A DNA stretch of 64,000 nucleotides. Origin: Streptomyces sp. NBC_00353 (lineage in GTDB: Bacteria; Actinomycetota; Actinomycetes; Streptomycetales; Streptomycetaceae). This document shows positions 15,983 to 24,659 of this stretch, piece by piece. Location of the stretch: assembly GCF_036108815.1 (NCBI RefSeq), contig NZ_CP107985.1, forward strand, positions 2,480,001-2,544,000, in the 5' to 3' direction. The notes beneath the pieces are model-generated. The model was given only the letters and a program-made list of their open reading frames with translations. It was not told the origin of the DNA and searched no databases. Numbering within the stretch: the stretch's first letter is position 1; each line of letters opens with the position of its first letter. The translations under genes were made by a program, and so were the position numbers.

Positions 15983-18900
15983 CTACGTGGCGGGCAGCTC
16001 CTTCAACTGAATGTTGCGGAAGGACACCTGGTCGTCGGCTCCGTGGTTCTGGAGGCCGATGTAGCCGTCCTTCAGGCTGCGTACGGGATCGGTGTTGGTG
16101 AAGTCGTTGATCTTGACCCCGTTCAGGAAGACCTGGAGCCGTTCACCCTGGACCTTGATCTCGTAGCTGTTCCACTGGCCGGGCGGCCGCAGGACCTGGT
16201 CGCGGGCCTTGATGTTCGCCGCCTTGAAGGTGTAGACGGAGCCCGTGGTGCGGTCGGGCGCGTCGGTGGCGTCGATCTGGACCTCGTAGCCGTTGTTCAC
16301 CGCGGACCAGGGGTCGTTGGACTCCGGGAAGCCGACGAAGACTCCGGAGTTGTCGTCGCCCGCCATCTTCCAGTCGAGCTTCAGCGAGTACGACCCGAGC
16401 TCCTTGGCCTGGTAGGTGAGGAGACCCATGCCGCCCTCGGAGCGGAGTTCACCGTCGACGACGTTGAACTTGCCGGGGCCGGCCTGCTTCCACCCTTCGA
16501 GCGTCTTGCCGTTGAAGATCGACCGGTAGCCGGTGTCCGGCTTGCAGTCGGCCTTGACCTGTCCGGCCGCGTAGCGGACGCCGCCGAGGAGGAGCTGGCG
16601 GAAGGCCGGTTCGGCGTACGACGCCTTGGTGTGGCCGAGTCCGGTGTAGAAGGAGCGGCCGCCCCCGTAGGACTGGCACCAGGTGATCGGGTGATCGCCC
16701 TTCATGGTGCCGCCGGTGTAGGTCGTCTCGTCGAGCGTGGCGAGGACCTTCACCTTGTCCCGCGGGTTGGTGCGGTAGTTGTACAGCTCGTCGGTGCGGA
16801 CCCAGGCGTCGTCGAGGTGGGCGGTGGCCGGGTGCTTGTGGTCCTCGACGCGGACGGTGACGGGCTGGATCGCGGGGTGTCCGGCGAAGTACGCGCCGAC
16901 GAGCCCGCCGTAGAACGCCCAGTCGTACTCGGTGTCCGCGGCGGCGTGCACGCCCATGTAGCCACCGCCGGTGGCGATGTAGTTCTCGAACGCCTTCTGC
17001 TGGTCGGCGTTGAGGACGTCACCGGTCGTGGAGAGGAAGACCACGGCGTCGTAGCGGGCCAGGTTGCTGGTGGTGAACTGGCCTGCTTCTTCGGTGGCGT
17101 CGACGGTGATGTTGCTGCTCGCGCCGAGTTCCTTCAGTGCTGCGACGCCCTCGGGAATGGCGTCGTGCCGGAAGCCGGCGGTCTTCGAGAAGACCAGGAC
17201 CCGCTTGGCGGTCCGGTCGGGCGCGCTGTTGGAGAGCTCGAAGTCGTCGATGTCGTAGAGCGCGCCCTCGCCGCCCTTGAAGACCAGGAAGAGTTCGGTG
17301 GCCTGCTTCGGGACGCCGCGCAGCGGTACGTCGATGTCCTGGAAGTTCTCCCAGCCGCCGGTCACCGGCACCGGTGCGGAGCCGAGGATCTTGCCGGTCG
17401 CGGAGCCGGCCCGTACTTCGAGGAATCCGCCCGCGCCGCCGGACGAGATCCGGGCGGTGAGCTTGGTGGAGTCTCCGAGGATGTACGGCTTGAAGGCGAT
17501 CCAGTCGTCGTTGTCGATGTCGCCGACCGTCTTGCCGCCGTGCGCAGCCGCCTTGTCGTAGGTCCGGATGCCGGACGACTCGGTGAAGTGCTCGGCCTGC
17601 CGGTGGCGGGGCTGGAGCTGCGACTGGTCGTGGCCGCTGAGTGCGGCCTGGCCACCGCCTCCGCCGTCGGTGTACGAGGCGTCGATGACTCCGAAGATGT
17701 TGGCGTTCGGGTCGTGTCCGCCGTCCATCTCGGTCTTGATGGTGCCGGAGCAGCCGTGCTCCGTGGTGATCGGGTGGCCGTGGCTGTCATGGCCGAGCAC
17801 GAAGCTGACCTGGACCTTGGAGCAGTCGATGGTGCCGTCCTCGGGGTCGGTGACGGTCACCTTGAACGGGATGTCGTCGCCGAAGCTGAACAGCTGTCCG
17901 TCACCGGGGAGTTCCAGGTTCACCTTGGGTGCGGTGTTGCCGACGGTCACATGGACACTCGCCGAACCGGTCCGGCCGGTGGGGTCCTTGGCGGTGACGG
18001 TCGCGGTGTAGGTGCCGTTCTTCTTGTACGTGTACGTGGGGTTCGCAGCGGTCGACGTACCGCCGTCGCCGAAGTCCCAGGCGTAGGTGAGCGCGTCGTT
18101 GTCGGAGTCCGTGGTGCCCGCGGAGGAGAACTGCACCTTCAGCGGTGCGGTGCCGGACGTCTTGTTGGAGGAGGCTTCGGCGACCGGCGAGTGGCCGCCG
18201 GTGGCGTTCTCGATGCGGTAGAGCGCGGAGTGCTCGTCGCCGCCGAACCAGGAGACGCCGTAGTCCAGGACGTACAGTGCGCCGTCCGGGCCGAAGGCCA
18301 TGTCCATCACCTGGGTCCCGGACCACGGGATGTCGTTGATGGACTGGACGTTGCCGTCGCCGTCCTGCTCGATGCGCTTGATCCACTGCCGGCCGAACTC
18401 ACCGGCGAAGAAGTCCCCGTCGTACGCCTCGGGGAACTTCACGGGCGAGTCGAGGTCGGCGTCGTAGTGGTAGACGGGGCCGCCCATCGGCGACTCGGAG
18501 CCGGTACCGAACTCGGGCACGGATCCGCCGTCGTACGGGATCCAGGCGGGCTGCGCCGGGGGCAGGTCGACCAGACCGGTGTTGTGCGGCGAGGTGTTCT
18601 TCGGGGCGGCGCAGTCGAAGGCCGCTCCGGACGTCTTCGTCGCGAAGTCGTAGTCGATGAAGGGGTCGTTCTTCCCCGTGCAGAACGGCCAGCCGAAGTT
18701 GCCCGCCTTCGTCACCCGGGCGAACTCGACCTGTCCGCCGGGTCCGCGCTTCGGGTCGGCCGCACCCGCGTCGGGACCGTAGTCGCCGACGTATGCGATG
18801 CCGGTGGCCTTGTCTACGCTGAAGCGGAACGGGTTGCGGAAGCCCATCGCGTAGATCTCGGGCCGGGTCTTGTCCGTGCCCGGGGCGAAGAGGTTGCCCT

Positions 18901-19705
18901 CGGGGATGGTGTACGAGCCGTCGTCGGCGACCTTGATCCGGAGGATCTTGCCGCGCAGGTCGTTGGTGTTGCCCGAGGTGCGACGGGCGTCGAACGCCGG
19001 GTTGCGGTCGGGGCGTTCGTCGATCGGCGTGTAGCCGTCGGAGGCGAAGGGGTTGGAGTCGTCACCGGTCGACAGGTACAGGTTGCCCTGTGCGTCGAAG
19101 TCGATGTCGCCGCCGACGTGGCAGCAGATGCCGCGCGACGTCTTGACGTCGAGGACCTTCTTCTCGCTGCTCAGGTCGAGGGTGCCGTCCTCCTTGAGGA
19201 CGAAGCGGGAGAGCCGGTTGACGCCGTCGAACTTGGCGAAGTCGGCGGCGGTGCCGGTCTCCGGGGCGTCGCCGGACGGGGTGTCCAGCGGGGGCGCGTA
19301 GTAGAGGTAGATCGCCCGGTTCTTGTCGAAGTCCGGGTCGATGCCGACGCCCTGGAGGCCTTCCTCGTCGTGCGAGTAGACCGGGAGCACGCCGGAGACC
19401 TTGGTGTTGCCGGCGCTGTCGGTGATCCGCAGCTCGCCGCTGCGCGAGGTGTGCAGGACGCTGCGGTCCGGGAGTACGGCCAGCGACATGGGTTCGCCGG
19501 TTTCGGCGGCGCCCTTGGCGAGGGTGACCTGCTGGAAGTCCTCGCCCGCGGCCGCCGCGGCGTCGGTGGCTGCCGGCGAGACCGGGCCCGACGCGGAGGC
19601 GCCGGGGGCGCCCAGGGCGAGGGTGGCTGCGGTGAGCAGGCCGCCGGTGAGCAGGGCGAGGGACTTGCGGAGTCGGGGCCGGATTCTGGTTCTGCTTCTG
19701 TGCAC
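15983..19705 (-). CDS. Secreted multidomain protein: PQQ-type sugar dehydrogenase, PKD, CBM6, ThuA and DUF1080 domains
   Basis: From the GTG at 19705 (GGAGGA upstream) the product is 1240 residues. An Arg-rich Sec-type signal ends near ASASGPV (about residue 40). Residues about 50-470 form a glucose/sorbosone dehydrogenase-type beta propeller (GVGIDPDF, GDIDFDAQGNLYLSTGD, YAMGFRNPFRF). A PKD domain follows (YAWDFGDGGTS, about 490-590). Next come a CBM6-like module (about 690-800), a ThuA-like domain (KRVLVFSKTAGFRHDAIP, ending near 1050) and a C-terminal DUF1080 domain (GYRSIFNGKTLEGW, from about 1060). DUF1080 proteins are linked to 3-keto-glycoside hydrolysis. It probably oxidises and cleaves polysaccharide-derived sugars outside the cell. 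It has its own terminator, so it is likely monocistronic. Confidence 0.85.
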   Translation of the reverse strand: MHRSRTRIRPRLRKSLALLTGGLLTAATLALGAPGASASGPVSPAATDAAAAAGEDFQQVTLAKGAAETGEPMSLAVLPDRSVLHTSRSGELRITDSAGNTKVSGVLPVYSHDEEGLQGVGIDPDFDKNRAIYLYYAPPLDTPSGDAPETGTAADFAKFDGVNRLSRFVLKEDGTLDLSSEKKVLDVKTSRGICCHVGGDIDFDAQGNLYLSTGDDSNPFASDGYTPIDERPDRNPAFDARRTSGNTNDLRGKILRIKVADDGSYTIPEGNLFAPGTDKTRPEIYAMGFRNPFRFSVDKATGIAYVGDYGPDAGAADPKRGPGGQVEFARVTKAGNFGWPFCTGKNDPFIDYDFATKTSGAAFDCAAPKNTSPHNTGLVDLPPAQPAWIPYDGGSVPEFGTGSESPMGGPVYHYDADLDSPVKFPEAYDGDFFAGEFGRQWIKRIEQDGDGNVQSINDIPWSGTQVMDMAFGPDGALYVLDYGVSWFGGDEHSALYRIENATGGHSPVAEASSNKTSGTAPLKVQFSSAGTTDSDNDALTYAWDFGDGGTSTAANPTYTYKKNGTYTATVTAKDPTGRTGSASVHVTVGNTAPKVNLELPGDGQLFSFGDDIPFKVTVTDPEDGTIDCSKVQVSFVLGHDSHGHPITTEHGCSGTIKTEMDGGHDPNANIFGVIDASYTDGGGGGQAALSGHDQSQLQPRHRQAEHFTESSGIRTYDKAAAHGGKTVGDIDNDDWIAFKPYILGDSTKLTARISSGGAGGFLEVRAGSATGKILGSAPVPVTGGWENFQDIDVPLRGVPKQATELFLVFKGGEGALYDIDDFELSNSAPDRTAKRVLVFSKTAGFRHDAIPEGVAALKELGASSNITVDATEEAGQFTTSNLARYDAVVFLSTTGDVLNADQQKAFENYIATGGGYMGVHAAADTEYDWAFYGGLVGAYFAGHPAIQPVTVRVEDHKHPATAHLDDAWVRTDELYNYRTNPRDKVKVLATLDETTYTGGTMKGDHPITWCQSYGGGRSFYTGLGHTKASYAEPAFRQLLLGGVRYAAGQVKADCKPDTGYRSIFNGKTLEGWKQAGPGKFNVVDGELRSEGGMGLLTYQAKELGSYSLKLDWKMAGDDNSGVFVGFPESNDPWSAVNNGYEVQIDATDAPDRTTGSVYTFKAANIKARDQVLRPPGQWNSYEIKVQGERLQVFLNGVKINDFTNTDPVRSLKDGYIGLQNHGADDQVSFRNIQLKELPAT

Positions 19706-19883
19706 GAGTGTCCTCCGGAGAGTGCCGGTTGTACGGGCGGGTGGAGCCGAGCCGTTCCGCGCGGGGACTGCCGCGCAGGTCACCCGGGGCCTGGTGGGGC
19801 CCCAGCGACGTGAGTCATTTCGTGTACACCACAGGGACGGTAGACCTGTTCGTCCGGGGCGGAAAGCCCTTGCACAGCAGTTG

Positions 19884-19892
19884 AGTTGAACT
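19884..19892. promoter_or_regulatory. Small palindrome upstream of the secreted multidomain gene
   Basis: AGTTGAACT is a 9-base palindrome lying about 180 bases upstream of the GTG, flanked by CAGCAG/CTGCTG (19875-19880, 19898-19903). Half-sites AGTTG/CAACT also occur upstream of the ROK regulator gene (27605-27631). A shared ROK operator is possible but weakly supported. Confidence 0.25.
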
Positions 19893-19937
19893 TTTTCCTG
19901 CTGGAGGACAAAGAGGGATGAGGGCAGCCGGGACCGC

Positions 19938-20022
19938 CCCGACGGCGCGCTTGCTGCCGTCGGGCCTTTCCCCTGCCCGAACCGGGGCTGCGCCCCGGGC
20001 CCGGCGGTCCTCAATCGCCGGG
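19938..20022. repeat. Cluster of GC-rich hairpins in the intergenic region
   Basis: There are three successive inverted repeats: CCCGACGGC/GCCGTCGGG (19938-19946, 19956-19964), CCGGGGC/GCCCCGG (19982-19988, 19992-19998) and CCCGGCG/CGCCGGG (20000-20006, 20016-20022). With the two hairpins at 20101-20153 they fill the 454-base gap 19706-20159, which has no supported gene. Confidence 0.55.
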
Positions 20023-20100
20023 CGCGCTGAACAAGGTGCCCTCAAACACCGGGCAGGCTTGGTTTCTCCCGCCCGAGCGGGCCACCGGAGCCGAGTCCGG

Positions 20101-20153
20101 ATTGCCGGCCCTCCGGCAATCGAGGAGCGGAGATCCGGGGGCGGAGCCCCCGG
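20101..20153 (-). terminator. Paired hairpins after the Gfo/Idh-isomerase operon
   Basis: CCGGGGGC (20135-20142) and GCCCCCGG (20146-20153) form a tight 8-base stem with a 3-base loop, seven bases after the stop at 20160. ATTGCCGG/CCGGCAAT (20101-20120) forms a second stem. This hairpin type commonly ends transcription units in Streptomyces. Confidence 0.7.
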
Positions 20154-20159
20154 AAACCG

Positions 20160-21164
20160 TCAGTCGCCGCCTCCGAACGCCGCGTCGAACGACGCCGCCG
20201 GCGGGTCGAAGTCATACCGCTTCATCGTGGCAAGCGCTTCCGGCGCACCCACGAGCCGGTCCATCCCGGCGTCCTCCCACTCCACCGAGATCGGCCCCTC
20301 GTAGCCGATCGACCGGAGCATCCGGAACACGTCCTCCCACGGCACATCACCGTGCCCGCCGGAGACGAAGTCCCAGCCACGCCGTGGGTCGCCCCAGGGA
20401 AGGTGCGAGCCGAGGCGGCCGTTGCGTCCGTCGAGGCGTTTGCGCGCCTCCTTGCAGTCCACGTGGTAGATCCGGTCCCGGAAGTCGTAGAGGAAGCCGA
20501 CCGGATCGAGGTCCTGCCAGACGAAGTGGCTCGGGTCGAAGTTCAGCCCGAACGCGGCACGGTGGTCGACGGCCTCCAGGGCCCGGTGCGTGGTCCAGTA
20601 GTCGTACGCGATCTCGCTGGGATGCACCTCGTGGGCGAACCGCACGCCCTCCGCGTCGAACACGTCGAGGATCGGGTTCCAGCGTTCGGCGAAGTCCTCG
20701 TACCCCCGCTCGATCATCCGCGGCGGCACCGGCGGGAACATCGCCACCAGGTGCCAGATCGACGAGCCGGTGAAGCCGATGACGGTGCGGACCCCGAAGG
20801 CCGCGGCCGCGCGGGCGGTGTTCTTGATCTCCTCGGCGGCCCTGCGCCGTACCCCTTCGGGCTCACCGTCGCCCCAGATCCTGGCAGGCAGGATGCCCTG
20901 GTGCCGTTCGTCGATCGGGTTGTCGCAGACGGCCTGGCCGACGAGGTGGTTGGAGATCGCCCAGCACTTCAGCCCGTACTTGTCGAGCAGCTGGTGCCGC
21001 CCTGCCAGGTAGCCGGGGTCGTTGAGTGCCTTGTCGACCTCGAAGTGATCGCCCCAGCAGGCGAGTTCGAGCCCGTCGTAGCCGAAGTCACGGGCGAGCC
21101 GGCAGACCTCCTCCAGCGGCAGGTCGGCCCACTGGCCGGTGAAGAGAGTGAAGGGACGGGGCAT
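20160..21164 (-). CDS. Sugar phosphate isomerase/epimerase family TIM barrel
   Basis: The 334-residue protein is a xylose-isomerase-like TIM barrel. Metal ligands appear in VRFAHEVHPSEI, GLNFDPSHFVW, IYHVDCKEA and ISVEWED. It lies 12 bases after the Gfo/Idh/MocA oxidoreductase, in a two-gene unit ended by hairpins. This pairing is common in catabolism of inositols, 3-keto-sugars and rare sugars, where the oxidoreductase makes or uses a keto-sugar and the TIM barrel isomerises it. The substrate cannot be read from the sequence. It is cytoplasmic, without a signal peptide. Confidence 0.82.
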   Translation of the reverse strand: MPRPFTLFTGQWADLPLEEVCRLARDFGYDGLELACWGDHFEVDKALNDPGYLAGRHQLLDKYGLKCWAISNHLVGQAVCDNPIDERHQGILPARIWGDGEPEGVRRRAAEEIKNTARAAAAFGVRTVIGFTGSSIWHLVAMFPPVPPRMIERGYEDFAERWNPILDVFDAEGVRFAHEVHPSEIAYDYWTTHRALEAVDHRAAFGLNFDPSHFVWQDLDPVGFLYDFRDRIYHVDCKEARKRLDGRNGRLGSHLPWGDPRRGWDFVSGGHGDVPWEDVFRMLRSIGYEGPISVEWEDAGMDRLVGAPEALATMKRYDFDPPAASFDAAFGGGD

Positions 21165-21176
21165 GCGCGGGACCTC

Positions 21177-22406
21177 CTAGAGCTGTACGGGAGTGTGGAC
21201 GGAGTTCTTCTCGGCGCTCTCCTCCACGGCCGCGAGCACCCGCTGCACCTGGAGCCCGTCGGCGAACGACGGCACCGGGTCCGTCCCTTCGGCGATCGTC
21301 CGGACGAGGTCGCGGGCCTGGTGGATGAAGGTGTGCTCGTAGCCGAGGGCGTGGCCCGGCGGCCACCATGCCTCCAGGTACGGGTGTTCGGGCTCGGTGA
21401 CGAGGATGCGGCGGAACCCGGCCGTGGCGGCCGGTTCGGTGTGATCGTGGAAGGACAGTTCGTTGAGCCGCTCCAGATCGAAGGCGAGCGAGCCGCGCTC
21501 CCCGTTGAGCTCCAGCCGCAGCGCGTTCTTGCGGCCCGCCGCCATCCGGGTCGCCTCGAACGAGGCCAGCGCTCCGGAGGTGAGCCTGCCGGTGAACACG
21601 GCCGCGTCGTCGACGGTGACCGCCCCTCGGGCCTCGCTGCTCGCGACGCCCGAGAGTCCCGCCGACGCTCCGGCGAGCACGGGGCGCTCCCGTACGAACG
21701 TCTCGGACACCGCCGACACCCCCACCAGCAACTCCCCCGCCAGATACTGGGCGAGGTCGATGATGTGCGCCCCCAGGTCGCCGAGCGCACCGGATCCGGC
21801 GTGTTCGCGCTCGAGCCGCCAGGTGAGCGGCGACTCCGGGTCGACCAGCCAGTCCTGGAGGTACGTGGCCCGTACGTGCCGCAGGGCGCCGAGCCTGCCG
21901 TCGGCGATCAGCTTCCGTGCGTACGCGATCGCCGGCACCTTGCGGTAGTTGAAGCCGACCATCGCCACCTGGCCGCGAGCCCTGGCCCGTTCCGCGGCCT
22001 CGGTCATGGCCTCCGCCTCGGCGACCGTGTTGGCGAGCGGCTTCTCGCACAGCACGTGTTTGCCGGCCTCCAGGGCGGCGATGGCGATCTCCGCATGACT
22101 GTCGCCGGGGGTGCAGATGTCGACGAGCTGGACGTCGTCCCGGGCGATCAGGGCGCGCCAGTCGGTCTCCGCCGCCGCCCAGCCGTGCCGTTCGGCGGCG
22201 GCGGTGACCGCCGTACGGTCCCGTCCGCAGATCGCGGCGAGAGCCGGCCTCATCGGCAGGTCGAAGACGTGTCCCGCGGTGCGCCACCCCTGGGAGTGGG
22301 CGGCGCCCATGAACGCGTATCCGACCATGCCGACGCCGAGCGTCGCCTCCGGCTCTGTCGACGGCGGCGCTGCGGCTTCCTGCTCCGTCTCTTCCCTACG
22401 GGCCAT
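21177..22406 (-). CDS. Gfo/Idh/MocA family NAD(P)-dependent oxidoreductase
   Basis: The 409-residue protein has an N-terminal Rossmann fold starting GVGMVGYAFMGAAHSQGW, after about 22 disordered residues. The CEKPLANT motif carries the conserved lysine near residue 118, and the second-domain signature GALGDLGAHIIDLAQYL follows. The family oxidises or reduces sugar and cyclitol hydroxyls. It is the first gene of a two-gene unit with the TIM barrel below and starts just after the hairpin that ends the ABC transporter operon. It likely processes the sugar imported by that transporter; that is inference. Confidence 0.85.
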   Translation of the reverse strand: MARREETEQEAAAPPSTEPEATLGVGMVGYAFMGAAHSQGWRTAGHVFDLPMRPALAAICGRDRTAVTAAAERHGWAAAETDWRALIARDDVQLVDICTPGDSHAEIAIAALEAGKHVLCEKPLANTVAEAEAMTEAAERARARGQVAMVGFNYRKVPAIAYARKLIADGRLGALRHVRATYLQDWLVDPESPLTWRLEREHAGSGALGDLGAHIIDLAQYLAGELLVGVSAVSETFVRERPVLAGASAGLSGVASSEARGAVTVDDAAVFTGRLTSGALASFEATRMAAGRKNALRLELNGERGSLAFDLERLNELSFHDHTEPAATAGFRRILVTEPEHPYLEAWWPPGHALGYEHTFIHQARDLVRTIAEGTDPVPSFADGLQVQRVLAAVEESAEKNSVHTPVQL

Positions 22407-22443
22407 ACGGGCTTCCTCCTCATCGGTCGTTCGGTGGGGGCGA

Positions 22444-22465
22444 CAGGAGGGTCAGCACCCTCCTG
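22444..22465 (-). terminator. Terminator of the sugar ABC transporter operon
   Basis: CAGGAGGGT (22444-22452) and ACCCTCCTG (22457-22465) pair perfectly around a 4-base loop. On the minus strand the hairpin begins 9 bases after the substrate-binding protein stop at 22475. Confidence 0.75.
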
Positions 22466-22474
22466 GACTGCGGA

Positions 22475-23512
22475 TCAGCTGAAGCCCGTCGGCAGGTACT
22501 GGTCGATGTTGTCCTTGGTGACGACGGCGGAGTAGAGCGTGAGGCTGGTCGGGATCTCCAGTTCCGAGAGGCCGCCGATGCCCTTGCCCTGTCCGAGTGC
22601 GCGCGCCAGGTCGATGGCGGACGCGGCCATCGTCGGCGGGTAGAGGACGGTGGCCTTCAGGACGCTGTTGTCGGCCTTGATGGCGTCCATGGCGGACTTG
22701 GCGCCCGCGCCGCCGACCATCAGGAATTCGTCCCGGCCGGCCTGCTGGATGGCACGCAGCGCGCCGACACCCTGGTCGTCGTCGTGGTTCCACAGAGCGT
22801 CGAACTTCTTCTGCGCCTGCAGGAGTTGAGCCATCTTCGCCTGGCCGGACTCGACGGTGAACTCGGCGGCCTGCCGGGCGACCAGCTTCACGTTGGGGTA
22901 GTTCTTGAGAGCATCGGCGAAGCCCTGGCTGCGCTGCTTGGTGAGCTCCAGGTTGTCGATGCCCGCGAGCTCGACGACCTTGGCGTTCGGCTTGTCCTTG
23001 AGCTGTTCGCCGATGTACGTACCGGCGTTGAGGCCCATGCCGTAGTTGTCGCCGCCGACCCAGCAGCGGTAGGCCTGCGGTGAGGCGAAAATGCGGTCCA
23101 GGTTGATGACGGGGATGCCCGCCTTCATCGCTTCCAGGCCGACCTGGGTGAGCGCCTTGCCGTCGGCCGGGAGGATGACGAGGACGTCGACCTTCTTGTT
23201 GATGAGGGTCTTGACCTGGCCGATCTGGGCGGCGGTGTCGTTGGAGCCCTCGGTGATCTCCAGGGTCACCTCGGAGTACTTCTCCGCCTGCGACTTGGCG
23301 TTCTCATTGATGGCGTTGAGCCACCCGTGGTCGGCCTGCGGACCGGCGAAGCCGATGGTGACGGGCTTGCCGGGCTTGTTGTCGGCGGCCGGCTGATTGC
23401 TCTGTGCGGTCTGCGACTTCTTGGGCTCGTTGCTGGTGCAGGCGGTGAGGACGGCGCCCGCGGAGACGGCTGCGGTGCCGAAGAGCAGTCCTCTGCGGCT
23501 GGTTTCTGGCAT
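22475..23512 (-). CDS. Sugar ABC transporter substrate-binding lipoprotein
   Basis: From the ATG at 23512 (GAAGGG upstream) the protein has 345 residues. The N-terminus SRRGLLFG with a following hydrophobic stretch and lipobox LTAC (Cys25) predicts a lipoprotein, perhaps Tat-exported. The mature part is a type I periplasmic-binding fold of the ribose/galactose group (VTIGFAGPQADHGWLNAI, VDVLVILPADGKALTQV, GVGALRAIQQAG). It delivers a sugar to the permease and ATPase encoded just upstream. An upstream in-frame ATG at 23530 is less likely because the ribosome site lies after it. Confidence 0.87.
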   Translation of the reverse strand: MPETSRRGLLFGTAAVSAGAVLTACTSNEPKKSQTAQSNQPAADNKPGKPVTIGFAGPQADHGWLNAINENAKSQAEKYSEVTLEITEGSNDTAAQIGQVKTLINKKVDVLVILPADGKALTQVGLEAMKAGIPVINLDRIFASPQAYRCWVGGDNYGMGLNAGTYIGEQLKDKPNAKVVELAGIDNLELTKQRSQGFADALKNYPNVKLVARQAAEFTVESGQAKMAQLLQAQKKFDALWNHDDDQGVGALRAIQQAGRDEFLMVGGAGAKSAMDAIKADNSVLKATVLYPPTMAASAIDLARALGQGKGIGGLSELEIPTSLTLYSAVVTKDNIDQYLPTGFS

Positions 23513-23609
23513 GGCTGTGGAACCCTTCATCCGGTGCGTGGGTGGCATGCGGAACTGCGGGTGGGGCGGAATGGGATGGGGTGGGCTGGGGGTGGGAGAG
23601 CCCGGGGGC

Positions 23610-24659
23610 TCAGGTCTCCCCGTGGGCCGAGGTTCGGCCCTGGACCAGGACGGCGGCGACGATGATCGCGCCCTTGGCGATCTGCTGGACATCGCTCTGC
23701 AGATTGTTGAGAGCGAAGATATTGGTGATGGTGGTGAAGACGAGGACACCGAGGACGGATCCGACGATCGTGCCGCGTCCGCCGCTGAGCAGGGTGCCGC
23801 CGATGATCGCGGCGGCGATGGCGTCGAGCTCGTACAGGTTGCCGTTGGTGTTCTGTCCCGAGCCGGACAGGATGATCAGCATGAAGGCGGCGATGCCGCA
23901 GCACAGCCCGGAGAGCAGGTACAGATAGAGCCGCTGCCTGGTGACGTCGATACCGGCGAGCCGGGCCGCTTCCGCGTTGCCGCCGACCGCGACCGTGCGG
24001 CGCCCGAACGTCGTGCGGTTCAGCACCAGCCAGCCGATGACGGTGGCCGCGGCGAAGACCATCACCAGGGGCGGGATGCCGAGGATGTACGAGTCGGGCA
24101 GCCCCAGGTCCAGGACCGACTGCACGGTGACGATCTGCGTCTTGCCGTCGGTGAGCAGCAGGGCGAGACCGCGGGCCGAGGCGAGCATGGCGAGCGTCGC
24201 GATGAACGGCACCATCCTCCCGTAAGCGATCAGCAGCCCGTTGACGAGTCCGGCGCCGAGTCCGACGAGCACGGCGGTGAAGAGGATGCCTGCGAAGCCG
24301 TACTCCTGGGTGGCGAGCGTGGTCGCCCAGACCGAGGCGAGCGCGACCATGGCACCGACCGACAGATCGATGCCGCCGCTGGTGATGACGAACGTCATGC
24401 CGACGGTGACGACGCCGATGACGGACGCCTGGGTCAGGATCAGCTGCAGGTTCCCGGTGTCCAGGAAGGCGTCGGGTTCGGTGAACCCGCCGACGGCGAT
24501 CAGTACGGCGAGGACTCCGAGCAGCGACAGGTTACGGACGTCCGTGCGCACCCCTAGAGCGCGCAGTCCGCGGCCCTTCGAGGGCGGCACCGAGGCGGGG
24601 GCGGGCGGGACCACCTTGTCCGGCCCACCGTGCTGCGCCGAGGAGACGGGCTGTGTCAT
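23610..24659 (-). CDS. Sugar ABC transporter permease (ribose type)
   Basis: The 349-residue integral membrane protein of the RbsC/BPD_transp_2 family has about 9-10 helices. The family stretches VTVGMTFVITSGGIDLSVGA and AIAAAIIGGTLLSGGRGT (the coupling region) are present. The first 45 residues are cytoplasmic and Pro/Arg-rich. Its ATG overlaps the ATPase stop by four bases. It forms the channel for the sugar bound by the downstream lipoprotein. A G-rich 97-base gap separates it from that gene. Confidence 0.87.
   Translation of the reverse strand: MTQPVSSAQHGGPDKVVPPAPASVPPSKGRGLRALGVRTDVRNLSLLGVLAVLIAVGGFTEPDAFLDTGNLQLILTQASVIGVVTVGMTFVITSGGIDLSVGAMVALASVWATTLATQEYGFAGILFTAVLVGLGAGLVNGLLIAYGRMVPFIATLAMLASARGLALLLTDGKTQIVTVQSVLDLGLPDSYILGIPPLVMVFAAATVIGWLVLNRTTFGRRTVAVGGNAEAARLAGIDVTRQRLYLYLLSGLCCGIAAFMLIILSGSGQNTNGNLYELDAIAAAIIGGTLLSGGRGTIVGSVLGVLVFTTITNIFALNNLQSDVQQIAKGAIIVAAVLVQGRTSAHGET

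Noticed and set aside
16043..19813. 1256-codon plus-strand frame opposite the secreted multidomain gene
   Set aside because: It is full of Val/Asp/Gly/Arg runs and has no recognisable domain, while the minus strand encodes five known domains with a signal peptide.
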